Origin: Psychrobium sp. MM17-31
GTDB lineage: Bacteria; Pseudomonadota; Gammaproteobacteria; Enterobacterales; Psychrobiaceae
Assembly: GCF_022347785.1 (NCBI RefSeq)
Contig: NZ_JAKRGA010000006.1
Coordinates: forward strand, 1 to 64,000
DNA length: 64,000 nt
Reading direction: 5' to 3'
Below are positions 1 through 8,555 of this stretch, one piece after another. Position numbers and translations under genes: made by a program. The notes beneath the pieces are model-generated. The model was not told the origin of the DNA, ran no database searches, and saw only the letters and a list, made by a program, of their open reading frames with translations. Position 1 is the first letter of the stretch. Every line of letters begins with the position of its first letter.

Positions 1-2
1 TA

Positions 3-119
3 GTTTGGTAACCATAGCAAGTTGGTCCCACCTGATCCCATTCCGAACTCAGTAGTGAAACGACTTAGCGCCGATGGTAGTGTGGGGCTTCCCCATGTGA
101 GAGTAGGACATTGCCAAAC
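3..119 (+). rRNA. rrf: 5S ribosomal RNA, first copy
   Basis: This is the 5S RNA of the large ribosomal subunit. The sequence carries the usual bacterial 5S core (CCTGATCCCATTCCGAACTC and the AGTAGTGAAACG segment, then GAGAGTAGGACATTGCC). Terminal helix I is formed by GTTTGG at 3-8 and CCAAAC at 114-119, which sets the approximate ends. The rest of the operon (16S and 23S) must lie upstream, outside the window. A second copy follows after about 50 bases. Exact mature ends are inferred from helix I. Confidence 0.93.
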
Positions 120-169
120 ACCTATTTCATATTATGAGTTGAGAATACTCCTCGTGATATACAAAATTA

Positions 170-286
170 GACTGGTAACCATAGCAAGTTGGTCCCACCT
201 GATCCCATTCCGAACTCAGTAGTGAAACGACTTAGCGCCGATGGTAGTGTGGGGCTTCCCCATGTGAGAGTAGGACATTGCCAGTC
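170..286 (+). rRNA. rrf: 5S ribosomal RNA, second tandem copy
   Basis: A second 5S gene whose body is identical to the first as read here. It differs in terminal helix I, where GACTGG at 170-175 pairs with CCAGTC at 281-286. Both arms changed together, so pairing is kept and the copy is probably functional. It is followed at once by a strong intrinsic terminator, which makes it the last working gene of the rRNA operon. Confidence 0.93.
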
Positions 287-300
287 ACATATTTAGAAAA

Positions 301-330
301 AGCCGCTGCAGAAATGTAGCGGCTTTTTTG
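301..330 (+). terminator. Intrinsic terminator of the rRNA operon
   Basis: Stem AGCCGCTGCA / TGTAGCGGCT (one G-T pair) with loop GAAA, followed by a run of six T. It lies 14 bases after the second 5S gene. Confidence 0.88.
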
Positions 331-344
331 CTTTCTGTCTGAGA

Positions 345-530
345 AGTGACTTAGCGCCGAGGTAGCGATCGTCGCTCGCGGAGCGAGTGCAATATAGTTA
401 AGGTTCTTTTGCAAATATTACAACACAGCGTGGGGCTTCCCCAACTTGGCAAACCGAGCTGCGTCAGTTCGCTGGACTAACGGTCTCGGCTTGCCTGAGT
501 AGGACATTGCCAGTCACCTATTTAGAGAAA
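345..530 (+). pseudogene. Broken third 5S rRNA copy interrupted by hairpin-forming insertions
   Basis: Three blocks match the 5S genes in order: 348-365 (GACTTAGCGCCGAGGTAG), 429-443 (GTGGGGCTTCCCCA) and 496-517 (TGAGTAGGACATTGCCAGTC), followed by the same downstream flank as copy two. The 5' third of the gene is missing. About 63 foreign bases separate blocks one and two, and about 52 separate blocks two and three. The second insert is an inverted repeat (448-458 with 485-495) with a smaller hairpin in its loop (462-482). The first contains the hairpin CTCGC-GGA-GCGAG at 375-387. The copy cannot fold as a 5S RNA. Confidence 0.8.
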
Positions 531-558
531 AGCCTCCGCATTGATTGCGGGAGCTTTT
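530..558 (+). terminator. Terminator-like hairpin after the 5S remnant
   Basis: Imperfect stem AGCCTCCGCA / TGCGGGAGCT around TTGA, followed by a T run. It sits where the rRNA terminator sits after copy two, so it was probably duplicated together with the 5S unit and then drifted. Confidence 0.65.
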
Positions 559-849
559 TTCGTTGCTGTGTATTTGAAATATTTCATCGATTCATTTGAG
601 AGCAACGCACAGGCGGAGGCTTCACTCTAAAGCGCTAGCGCGCAGTTCCTACTCCCGATGCTCACCCGCTGCTTTGCTAGGAATTCATTCGCTACATCCA
701 TGTAGCTCACCCTTCGGGCGGCTTACGCCGTGCAAAATGGCTTTCCTGCCATTTTGTCCCCAACTTAGTTGATATTGCTACTCACCTTATACTGCTTCTT
801 ATATTTTTTATCTGAAATATTGTCGTAGCAGCACTATTGATAGCTGTGT
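559..849. repeat. Non-coding spacer with small hairpins of the TCC-loop type
   Basis: No convincing gene lies here. The stretch holds the self-complementary GCGCTAGCGC near 632, the hairpin GCTACA-TCCA-TGTAGC at 691-706, and the hairpin CAAAATGGC-TTTCCT-GCCATTTTG at 733-756. The same hairpin style appears in the repeat copies near 38.8 kb and 57.8 kb. The promoter of the next gene is expected in the AT-rich last 80 bases, but I cannot fix it. Confidence 0.5.
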
Positions 850-2874
850 ATGATGGCGTTTTTAGTTACCACTTATCTGAACATGCTGTATTTCATAACC
901 ATATTTATTAGTGCACTCTTACTGTTTTTAGTCCAGCCGATGGTGGCGCGGGTGATTCTGCCGAACTTTGGTGGCGGTGCTGCGGTGTGGTCTATGTGTA
1001 TGTTGTTTTTTCAGGTGCTGCTGCTTGGTGGTTATTGTTATGCCCATTGGCTAACTAAGTTATTTAAGCCAAAGGTTCAGCTAACTATCCATGCTGTGTT
1101 ACTTAGTATCGCCTTATTGTTTACACCATTGGATGTAGAAGTCATTATGAGTGGTTCTTCTCCTCAGTTTGCTATTCTCGTGACACTGGCGTTGAGTATC
1201 GGTGTACCGTATTTTGTATTGGCGGCTAACGCTCCTTTGATTCAGCGTTGGTTTTCTTATGATAAACCGACGCTCTCTCCCTATAAATTGTATGCGTTTT
1301 CTAATGTTGGTTCGCTATTGGGGCTACTTCTCTATCCGTTTATTATCGAGCCTTTCGTTACGCTAGAAAATCAGCTGCTTGGCTGGAGTGTTGGCTATTG
1401 GTTGTTTGTTGCGTCCTCTGTGAGTTTACTTTTACTACTTGCTCGTTCTCTCAAAGGAAAGTCGATTTGTACAACGAATGAGGACAGTCGATGGACTCTT
1501 TCTAACTTTTCACTTTGGACTATTTTGTCTGCTTTAGGTGTTGTTACGCTATTAGCGGTTACTAGCGCAATGACACAAAATATCTCATCTATTCCTTTTC
1601 TCTGGCTATTACCGCTTTGTCTTTACTTAGTGAGCTTTATTGTCGCTTTTGGTCACGAATCTTTGGCGGCTAGACGCGTTTGGTTAATAGCGACGCTTTG
1701 TGCGCTGCCGTTAAGTATTTTACTGTTTTTCTTCGCCTCGATGTTTTCAATCGGTGTACAAGTAGTGTTATTTAGCCTTATTCTGGTTTCTACTTGTATG
1801 CTGTGTCATGGTGAATTGGCGCGTGGTAAGCCTGCTTCTGAACAATTAACGAGTTATTATCTAGCTATGTCGTTAGGTGGTGTTATCGGTGGCTTACTGG
1901 TTAACTTTTTAGCGCCTGTATTATTCGAGCAGTTTATTGAATTTCCGTTAGTCAACTTACTCGCTTTAATTGTTGTTGTGACGCTTTTGAATAAGGCAGG
2001 TGCCGCTAAGAAATATGTTTATGGCGCAGCAGCATATCTGGCTATTTGTGCAATAGGTTTTGTCGCTATCAATAATTTGTATCAGCGTTTTGATGTGGCT
2101 GCCGATCGTAATTTTTACGGGCAGCTGGCGGTGAAAGATGTACAAGTCGGCGAGTTTAACGAGCGACGTTTGGTTGATGGCACGACATCGCATGGCACTC
2201 AATCACTGGATAGTAGTTTTAGTAAAGAGCCTTTGAGTTACTATCGTCGAGGAACGGGTATTAGCGCTGCATTCGAAACAGTGCAAACAAAGCCAATAAA
2301 CGCTGTGATGATTGGCTTAGGTGCTGGCACGTTAGCGGCCTATGGACGCTCTGGCGATAAGTTAGAGTTCTTGGAGTTAAATCCGCTTGTTCGCGATTAT
2401 GCGACTGAATATTTTACATACATCGCAGACTCTCGAGCTCAAGTGAGTGTTGTGATTGGCGATGGTCGTCAGTTATTAGCTGATATAGACGATGAAAGTG
2501 CTGACTTGTTAGTGGTTGATGCGTTTTCAAGTGATGCCATTCCCGTTCATTTGCTAACTGCTGAAGCTTTAGCGCTTTACGCATCAAAGCTAACTGACGA
2601 TGGAATACTTGCCTTGCATATTTCAAACTCTCATCTTGATTTAGTGCCGTTAACGTATTCATTAGCGCAACATGCCAACCTCGCTAGTGCCTTTGTGCTA
2701 ACACCTGCCGCAGATGCAACGCAAAATACCACGCAATGGGTGTTAATGAGTAAGGATGCAGACACGTTGCAATCGTCTTTCATCGAGTCTGTGCGCACCC
2801 CTTGGCCTGATTCAGTACAAAAGCCTGTGATTTGGACGGATGATTACAGTAATTTGCTCTCCGTTTTAAAATAA
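850..2874 (+). CDS. Fused MFS-type membrane / spermidine-synthase-like protein
   Basis: A 674-residue protein. About 410 N-terminal residues form roughly ten to twelve hydrophobic segments, with the family opening FLVQPMVARVILPNFGG. The C-terminal 240 residues resemble spermidine synthase: a SAM-type glycine motif GLGAGTLAAYG near residue 489, the acidic ELNP after the next strand, and VVDAFSSDAIPVHLL near residue 557. Known members are annotated as fused MFS/spermidine synthase; their substrate is generally not established, so aminopropyl transfer is only an inference. No good ribosome binding site decides the start. A Met at 883 (MLYF) fits the usual family start better and would shorten it by eleven residues. 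It stands alone, 113 bases ahead of the TonB receptor gene. Confidence 0.85.
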   Translation: MMAFLVTTYLNMLYFITIFISALLLFLVQPMVARVILPNFGGGAAVWSMCMLFFQVLLLGGYCYAHWLTKLFKPKVQLTIHAVLLSIALLFTPLDVEVIMSGSSPQFAILVTLALSIGVPYFVLAANAPLIQRWFSYDKPTLSPYKLYAFSNVGSLLGLLLYPFIIEPFVTLENQLLGWSVGYWLFVASSVSLLLLLARSLKGKSICTTNEDSRWTLSNFSLWTILSALGVVTLLAVTSAMTQNISSIPFLWLLPLCLYLVSFIVAFGHESLAARRVWLIATLCALPLSILLFFFASMFSIGVQVVLFSLILVSTCMLCHGELARGKPASEQLTSYYLAMSLGGVIGGLLVNFLAPVLFEQFIEFPLVNLLALIVVVTLLNKAGAAKKYVYGAAAYLAICAIGFVAINNLYQRFDVAADRNFYGQLAVKDVQVGEFNERRLVDGTTSHGTQSLDSSFSKEPLSYYRRGTGISAAFETVQTKPINAVMIGLGAGTLAAYGRSGDKLEFLELNPLVRDYATEYFTYIADSRAQVSVVIGDGRQLLADIDDESADLLVVDAFSSDAIPVHLLTAEALALYASKLTDDGILALHISNSHLDLVPLTYSLAQHANLASAFVLTPAADATQNTTQWVLMSKDADTLQSSFIESVRTPWPDSVQKPVIWTDDYSNLLSVLK

Positions 2875-2987
2875 GTGTTCTGAAGTAAATGTCTTAAATA
2901 ATTGACGAAGTGTGACAATTTGTCGCACTCGTCTTTTGTTGATTTTCCATAAAATAGCGCCAAGTTTTTACGTTATTAAGGAAAGTC

Positions 2988-4952
2988 ATGATCTTCCTTC
3001 GTTTTAGTCTGCTAACAGCTGCTTTATTCGCTAGTTTTAACGCTAACGCAGATGACATTGAATCTATTACTGTGCTCGGTAAATCCGCTGTGGCAAATGC
3101 TAGTCACGGTGGTATCGACGTTAAGTTATTGCCGATTAATGTTCATGTCGTTAATCGCGATGAGATTGAGCGCATTCGTTTTGTTGACCCTAACGAGCTA
3201 TTGGACCGTATTCCCGGTGAAACACAGGTTCGCAATTTACGTATTCCCAATGGTAGTAAAGGCTACACCATAGTTTTGGTGGACAGCATGCCGATCGAAA
3301 ATCCATATGGCGGCGCCACTAGTCGTTTAACCCGCTTAAATACTGCTGACATCGAGCGTGTAGAAATCTATAAAGGTCCGTCGTCAGCGCTGTTTGGTAA
3401 CAATGCTTTTGGCGGAGTGGTTAATCTTATTACTCGCGGCACGCCAACTGAATATAGTCATAAGGTGCATGTTGAAAGTGGCGATCATGGACGCGTGCGT
3501 TATGGTATCGATAGCGAAGGATTACTAGGCGATGTTGGCTATGTATTTAATGCCAATAGTCGAAAAATAGATGGTCTACGAGCTGAAGGTAAAGACGATA
3601 AAGATCAGTTGAGTAGTAAGTTTTCCTATGATTTTAACGATAATACCTCTCTGATTTCTCGTGTTGAATATTTAGATGAAGACACAGTAACCCGTGGTGA
3701 TTTAACGACAGCGCAAATCGACGATGATAAAACACAAGCTGGATCCTTGTCGTCGTCGGAGCAGGTAAAGCAAGCGTTAGCTGCTTTTAAACTTAGCCAT
3801 GAATTTGACGACGCGACATTGGAAGTGTCATTAGCTAATCGTTTGCATAAGGCGATTGGTGTTTCTCGTTATCGCGGTCCGAAAGATACCCGTGATCGCG
3901 GTATTATGGCCAAGATTAACTATATACAGCAGTTAGATAGCGGTAACTTTGTTATTGGTAGTGAGCATTACAATGGCAATGAAGATGTCAAAGCATTTGG
4001 TCGCAAAGACCTTGCGATGACAGGAGCCTATACCAGCCAATTTAATGAGTTTGAAGACTTAGCATTTTTCTATCAGCAGCACTGGCAAATCAATAATCAA
4101 TGGTCGCTTGATGCGGGCGCACGTTATGAGAAGATTTCGCTTGCGGCGACGCAAGGTGGTGAACGTCAGCGTGTTGAGTTCGATGATATATCGCCAAAGC
4201 TTGGGATAAGTTGCCAGCTAAACAGCGATAACCGATTGTGGTTAGGGCTGTCGCAGGGTTTTTATGCGCCGCACCTCGACGATGTATACAGTACTGATGC
4301 TGATAGTAGTAATCCTAATTTATCCCCTGAAAAATCAAATAACATTGAACTCGGCCTGCGCGGTCATATCGGTAACTTTAGCTATGATAGTTCGTTATAC
4401 GTTAATCGCATTTCCGATTATCTGGTGGAGCAAGAGTTTGTGCGTGGTGATGGTTCTGAATATCAGCGCGTTACCAATGCTGGCCAGGTGTCGATTCGCG
4501 GTTTGGAAACCGTGCTTGAGTATCGCCTGCATCAAGATTGGCGTTTGTCTTTAACTCATACCTATACCGATAATACCTATGATAAATTCGTTCAATCAAC
4601 TGTTGGCGCAAGCGATGATTTGTCTGGCAAGGTTTTGCGTCGTTCTCCTGCTCATCATTACAACGCTCGTGTCGCTTGGAATCCACTAGAAGGATTAAAT
4701 ATTGAATTAGAGGGCGACTTCTATTCAAGTTACTTCGCTGATCACCAGAACTCACCTGAATCTAAATTTAAGCGTGACGAGCGAATAAACTTACGTGTTA
4801 ACTATCAATATAATGAATATTGGAAGTTCTGGATTAACGGCCTGAATCTTACCGATACCTTGGAAGACCGTGCGACCTATAGTCGCGGTAAAATGAAGTT
4901 TAGAACTATCGACGGTCGCACGCTTTACGCTGGCCTGTCGTATGAGTTTTAA
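2988..4952 (+). CDS. TonB-dependent outer-membrane receptor
   Basis: A 654-residue outer-membrane active-transport channel energised by TonB. A signal peptide (residues 1-21, ending ANA) is followed by a short TonB-box-like ESITVLG. The plug domain spans about 45-155, with RIPNGSKGYTIVLVDSMP and the conserved IERVEIYKGPSSALFGNNA. A 22-strand barrel follows and ends in the outer-membrane C-terminus YEF. The start has a good AAGGA site. The next gene is a PepSY membrane protein 12 bases away, an arrangement typical of siderophore or heme uptake, so an iron chelate is the most likely ligand. This is inferred from context; no clear Fur box was seen upstream. Confidence 0.92.
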   Translation: MIFLRFSLLTAALFASFNANADDIESITVLGKSAVANASHGGIDVKLLPINVHVVNRDEIERIRFVDPNELLDRIPGETQVRNLRIPNGSKGYTIVLVDSMPIENPYGGATSRLTRLNTADIERVEIYKGPSSALFGNNAFGGVVNLITRGTPTEYSHKVHVESGDHGRVRYGIDSEGLLGDVGYVFNANSRKIDGLRAEGKDDKDQLSSKFSYDFNDNTSLISRVEYLDEDTVTRGDLTTAQIDDDKTQAGSLSSSEQVKQALAAFKLSHEFDDATLEVSLANRLHKAIGVSRYRGPKDTRDRGIMAKINYIQQLDSGNFVIGSEHYNGNEDVKAFGRKDLAMTGAYTSQFNEFEDLAFFYQQHWQINNQWSLDAGARYEKISLAATQGGERQRVEFDDISPKLGISCQLNSDNRLWLGLSQGFYAPHLDDVYSTDADSSNPNLSPEKSNNIELGLRGHIGNFSYDSSLYVNRISDYLVEQEFVRGDGSEYQRVTNAGQVSIRGLETVLEYRLHQDWRLSLTHTYTDNTYDKFVQSTVGASDDLSGKVLRRSPAHHYNARVAWNPLEGLNIELEGDFYSSYFADHQNSPESKFKRDERINLRVNYQYNEYWKFWINGLNLTDTLEDRATYSRGKMKFRTIDGRTLYAGLSYEF

Positions 4953-4964
4953 GGGGCTTTACTG

Positions 4965-6203
4965 ATGTCGCCAAAGATAACTCAATGGTGTTGGCGTTGG
5001 CATGTGATAGCTGGGTTGCTATCACTACCTTTTGTCATCTTACTCACCGTGACAGGCATTGCTTATATGTTCAAAGCTGAAGTAAATCACTACTTTTATC
5101 AACATATGACAGAAGTAACTCCTCAATTGTCTGAGCCGCTTAGTTATGAGCAACAGCTGGCGTCAGTGCAACGATTCAGTAATCTGCCTGTGGTAAGTGT
5201 GACTTTAGCCGCCAATGCCAATCAAGCTAGCGCCTTTCGACTCAAGGGCAAAGGTCGAACGAAACATCTGGTGTATATAGATCCCTATACGGGAACCATG
5301 ATGGGAGAGTTCAAGCAGGTGGATTCTCTGATGTACAAAATTCGTAAGTTACATGGCGAGTTATTGCTAGATAAGCCGGGCACGTTAGTGGTGGAACTTA
5401 TCGCCAGTTGGTTTATTGTTTTGCTGATCACTGGGCTAATCATTTGGTGGCCGAGTACTAAGCAATTGGCGGGAGTCTTTAGTGTTCGATTTAAGGCGTC
5501 AAAACGAATCTTATGGCGTGATTTACATGCTGTGACCAGCTTTTGGATCGGCCTGATTTTGTTAGTCGTTATAGCAGGTGCCATGCCATGGACAGATGTT
5601 TTCGGTTCCAACCTAAAACGCGTCCAAAAGATGACTGATAGCGGATACCCGATGGCGTGGCGCAGTGATAAAGGAGTTTATTCACAAGTCGTTGGCAGAC
5701 CAATGACGCTCGATGAGATGGTAAATAAAGCGCAGGCTCAAAACTTAGCAGGCACCATTGAAATTAAGTTACCGCAAAAAGATGAAAGTCCGTTTAAGGT
5801 GTCAAATCGCAGCTTTTGGCTGAGCGATCAGCAGGTGATGTATTTTGATCAATACTCAGGTCAAGTTTTAAACCAACTAACTTGGGATGATGTTGGGCTC
5901 TTAATGGATATGAGGCAAGTTTTTATGCGCTTGCATCAAGGAGAGTATGGGCGCGTAAATTGGTGGATTTTACTTGTTGGTTGCATGCTGTTTTTAATGG
6001 CAAATATCGCGTCGATTATCGCTTATATTAAACGTAAACCACGACAACGACTTGGTATTCCAGCTGTGCCTAAGTCTTTTAAAATCGGATATGGACTATT
6101 GTTGCTAATTGCCCTATTGGCTATTGTTTTTCCTTTATTTGGCTTGAGTGTAATACTAATTATCGGCGGGCAATACGTTTTTAATAGACAACAAAGTACC
6201 TAA
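4965..6203 (+). CDS. PepSY-associated transmembrane protein
   Basis: A 412-residue inner-membrane protein of the PepSY_TM family. It opens with the family pattern WCWRWHVIAGLLSLPFVILL (first membrane helix) and has further helices near 140-160, 188-208, 325-348 and 370-405. The conserved histidine in KLHGELLLD sits in a periplasmic PepSY-like segment. Relatives are often encoded with TonB receptors and are thought to act in reductive release of iron at the inner membrane. AAGGGG precedes the start, and the 12-base gap to the receptor gene indicates one operon. The iron role is inferred from family and neighbourhood. Confidence 0.85.
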   Translation: MSPKITQWCWRWHVIAGLLSLPFVILLTVTGIAYMFKAEVNHYFYQHMTEVTPQLSEPLSYEQQLASVQRFSNLPVVSVTLAANANQASAFRLKGKGRTKHLVYIDPYTGTMMGEFKQVDSLMYKIRKLHGELLLDKPGTLVVELIASWFIVLLITGLIIWWPSTKQLAGVFSVRFKASKRILWRDLHAVTSFWIGLILLVVIAGAMPWTDVFGSNLKRVQKMTDSGYPMAWRSDKGVYSQVVGRPMTLDEMVNKAQAQNLAGTIEIKLPQKDESPFKVSNRSFWLSDQQVMYFDQYSGQVLNQLTWDDVGLLMDMRQVFMRLHQGEYGRVNWWILLVGCMLFLMANIASIIAYIKRKPRQRLGIPAVPKSFKIGYGLLLLIALLAIVFPLFGLSVILIIGGQYVFNRQQST

Positions 6204-6204
6204 C

Positions 6205-6238
6205 AAAAAGGCCGACTCATCAATATGAGTCGGCCTTC
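6205..6238 (-). terminator. Intrinsic terminator between convergent genes
   Basis: Perfect stem AAGGCCGACTCAT / ATGAGTCGGCCTT with loop CAAT. The A run on its left reads as a T run on the minus strand, so it best serves the M3 peptidase gene. It may also stop plus-strand transcripts. Confidence 0.85.
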
Positions 6239-6262
6239 AAAATTGCATTTTGGTAATCGAGA

Positions 6263-8419
6263 TTAGTCAATTAAGCCACGGCTGCGCAGTAGTGGTTCGA
6301 TGCTGGCATCTTTACCACGGAATTGACGGTAAAGCGTTAGTGCATCGTCGCTGCCGCCAGACGATAAGATGTGCTTTCTGAACGCATCAGCTGTCTTCTT
6401 ATCGAAAATACCGTTTTCTTGGAAGGCTGCGAATGCATCGGCGCCGAATACATCAGACCATATGTAGCTGTAGTAACCCGCTGAGTAACCGCCAGAGAAG
6501 ATGTGAGCAAAGTAAGTTGAACGATAACGTGGATCGATCTCTTTAATTAGACCCCATTCTTTAAGTGCGTCTGCTTCAAATTTCGCCGTATCACGGATTT
6601 TGTCATCTTCAAGCGAGTGCCAGTTTAAATCTAATAAGGTTGCGGCCATGTACTCGGTAGTAGCGAAACCTTGGTTAAATTTGCTTGCCGCTTGGATCTT
6701 GTTAACAAGCTCTTGTGGAATCACTTCACCAGTTTTGTAGTGCTTAGCAAATTGCGCTAATACTTCCGGTTGTAACATCCAGTTTTCCATTACTTGCGAT
6801 GGGAACTCTACGAAATCACGTGGTGTTGCAGTACCCGTTTGTGAGCGGTATTTACCGTCAGATAATAAACCGTGTAGCGCGTGGCCAAACTCGTGGAATA
6901 AGGTGCTTGCTTGATCGAACGTTAATAGCGCAGGTGCGTCGCCAGTTGGGCGCGGGTAGTTCAATACGTTAACAATAATTGGTGTAGAGTCTTCGCCGTT
7001 CATGTTGTATTGCTTGCGGTATGAGTTCATCCAAGCACCGCCACGTTTGCCAGGGCGTACGTAGTGATCAGCTAGGAATAAACCAACATAAGTGCCGTCT
7101 GCTTCGTAGATTTCGAAGGTGCGAACATCGTCGTGGTACTTAGGTAAATCTGTGCGCTCTTTTACTGTGATGCCAAAGAGTTTTTGCGCAGTGTGGAATA
7201 CGCCTTGTAGCGTTGATTCTAGTGCGAAGTAAGGACGTGTTTGTTCTTCGTCTAAATCGTAACGCGCCTTGCGAATTTTCTCAGCGTAGTATGGGTAGTC
7301 CCAAGCTTCAATCTTGAAGTTACCGCCTTCAGCGTCAACAAGCTTTTGCATATCAGCCACTTCAACTTTCGCTTTCTCAAGTGCCGTTGGCCAGATCTTG
7401 TTAAGTAGTTCGTAAACAGCTGCAGGTGTTTTAGCTACGCGATCTTCTAGCACGAAGTGAGCGTGAGATTTGTAACCCATCAATTGTGCTTTTTGGACAC
7501 GTAATGAAGCAATTTGGGCTAAGATTTCTTTGTTATCGTGCTCGTTATTGTTGTTAGCGCGATTGATGTAACCAAGGTATAGCTCTTTACGCAATTCGCG
7601 GTTGTCTGCAAATTTAGTTACTGGCGTAATTGATGGGCGGTGAGTTGTAAATACCCATTTGCCTTCGTGACCACGCTCTTTTGCTGTAGCTGCCGCGGCG
7701 GCAATAACAGAGTCTGATAAGCCAGATAATTTGCTCTTATCTGAAACTACAACTTCGAAACCATTAGTTTCAGCGAGTAGGTTGTCGCCAAACTGTAGTG
7801 TTAGCTTAGCGATTTCTGCGTTTAGCTCACGGATTTTTTCTTTTTGTTCGCTGTTTAACTTAGCACCACTGCGTACGAAACCGACGTAAGTGTCTTCAAG
7901 CAATTTCTTTTGCGCTGTTGTTAGCTCAAGCGAGTCTTTCTTATCGTAAACCGCTGCAACACGCTTAAATAACGCATCGTTTAACGAAATATCGTCAGAA
8001 TGCGCTGAAAGTAGTGGTGAAACTTCTTTGGCGATGGCCTTTAAATCATCGTTAGTTTCTGCTGACGTTAGGTTGTAGAACACGCCAGATACTTTTGAAA
8101 GTAGGTTGCCGCTGAATTCGATAGCTTCGATAGTGTTTTCAAAAGTCGGTGCTGACTTTTGGTTTAAGATCGCTGCAATTTCTTGTTTTTGCTGCTTAAT
8201 TGCTGCTTTGAATGCTGGCAGATAGTGCTCGCTTTTGATCACTGCAAAGTTAGGCATTTCATGTGGCGTGCCCCACTTTTTTGAGAATGGGTTGCTGTCA
8301 GCGAGTAATTGCTGTTGTTCTACCGCTGGTTTTTCTTGAGAAGTGGTTGGGGTTGTCGCCGAATCACAACCGACAAGTGCGATGGCTAGCGCAAGTGGCG
8401 CCAAAGTAAATTTCTTCAT
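6263..8419 (-). CDS. M3 family oligopeptidase / peptidyl-dipeptidase lipoprotein (Dcp-like)
   Basis: A zinc metallopeptidase of 718 residues that cleaves short peptides, most like peptidyl-dipeptidase Dcp. The N-terminus is a lipoprotein signal with lipobox LVGC (Cys18), so it is anchored in the envelope, facing the periplasm. The active-site motif HEFGHALH lies near residue 505, with the downstream family segment DFVEFPSQVMENW about 30 residues later. Length fits the family (about 680-720). It is a single gene, divergent from yrdD. Choice between Dcp and oligopeptidase A specificity is not decided by sequence alone; the lipoprotein form favours Dcp-like. Confidence 0.92.
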   Translation of the reverse strand: MKKFTLAPLALAIALVGCDSATTPTTSQEKPAVEQQQLLADSNPFSKKWGTPHEMPNFAVIKSEHYLPAFKAAIKQQKQEIAAILNQKSAPTFENTIEAIEFSGNLLSKVSGVFYNLTSAETNDDLKAIAKEVSPLLSAHSDDISLNDALFKRVAAVYDKKDSLELTTAQKKLLEDTYVGFVRSGAKLNSEQKEKIRELNAEIAKLTLQFGDNLLAETNGFEVVVSDKSKLSGLSDSVIAAAAATAKERGHEGKWVFTTHRPSITPVTKFADNRELRKELYLGYINRANNNNEHDNKEILAQIASLRVQKAQLMGYKSHAHFVLEDRVAKTPAAVYELLNKIWPTALEKAKVEVADMQKLVDAEGGNFKIEAWDYPYYAEKIRKARYDLDEEQTRPYFALESTLQGVFHTAQKLFGITVKERTDLPKYHDDVRTFEIYEADGTYVGLFLADHYVRPGKRGGAWMNSYRKQYNMNGEDSTPIIVNVLNYPRPTGDAPALLTFDQASTLFHEFGHALHGLLSDGKYRSQTGTATPRDFVEFPSQVMENWMLQPEVLAQFAKHYKTGEVIPQELVNKIQAASKFNQGFATTEYMAATLLDLNWHSLEDDKIRDTAKFEADALKEWGLIKEIDPRYRSTYFAHIFSGGYSAGYYSYIWSDVFGADAFAAFQENGIFDKKTADAFRKHILSSGGSDDALTLYRQFRGKDASIEPLLRSRGLID

Positions 8420-8495
8420 AAAAAAGGGCCCTAAAAATATGATTATTTTTGTTTTCGCCGCCTATCCTACGGGGATTAGCGGCAGATGTAAAACA

Positions 8496-8524
8496 TTCAC
8501 AACACCGTCGCTAAGGGCTATAAT
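8496..8524 (+). promoter_or_regulatory. Sigma-70-type promoter of yrdD
   Basis: TTCACA (8496-8501) and TATAAT (8519-8524) are separated by exactly 17 bases, and the start codon follows 31 bases after the -10 box. The -35 box matches consensus at five of six positions. Confidence 0.6.
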
Positions 8525-8555
8525 TACGCCACTACATCAATTGTGAGATAAGGCC

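Noticed and set aside
22-414. Short ORFs across the 5S region on both strands
   Set aside because: They lie within or across rRNA genes and their remnant, so they are not coding.
2912-2928. Dyad GTGACAATTTGTCGCAC upstream of the TonB receptor as a Fur box
   Set aside because: It does not match the GATAATGATTATC-type Fur consensus, and the arms are imperfect beyond GACAA/TTGTC.
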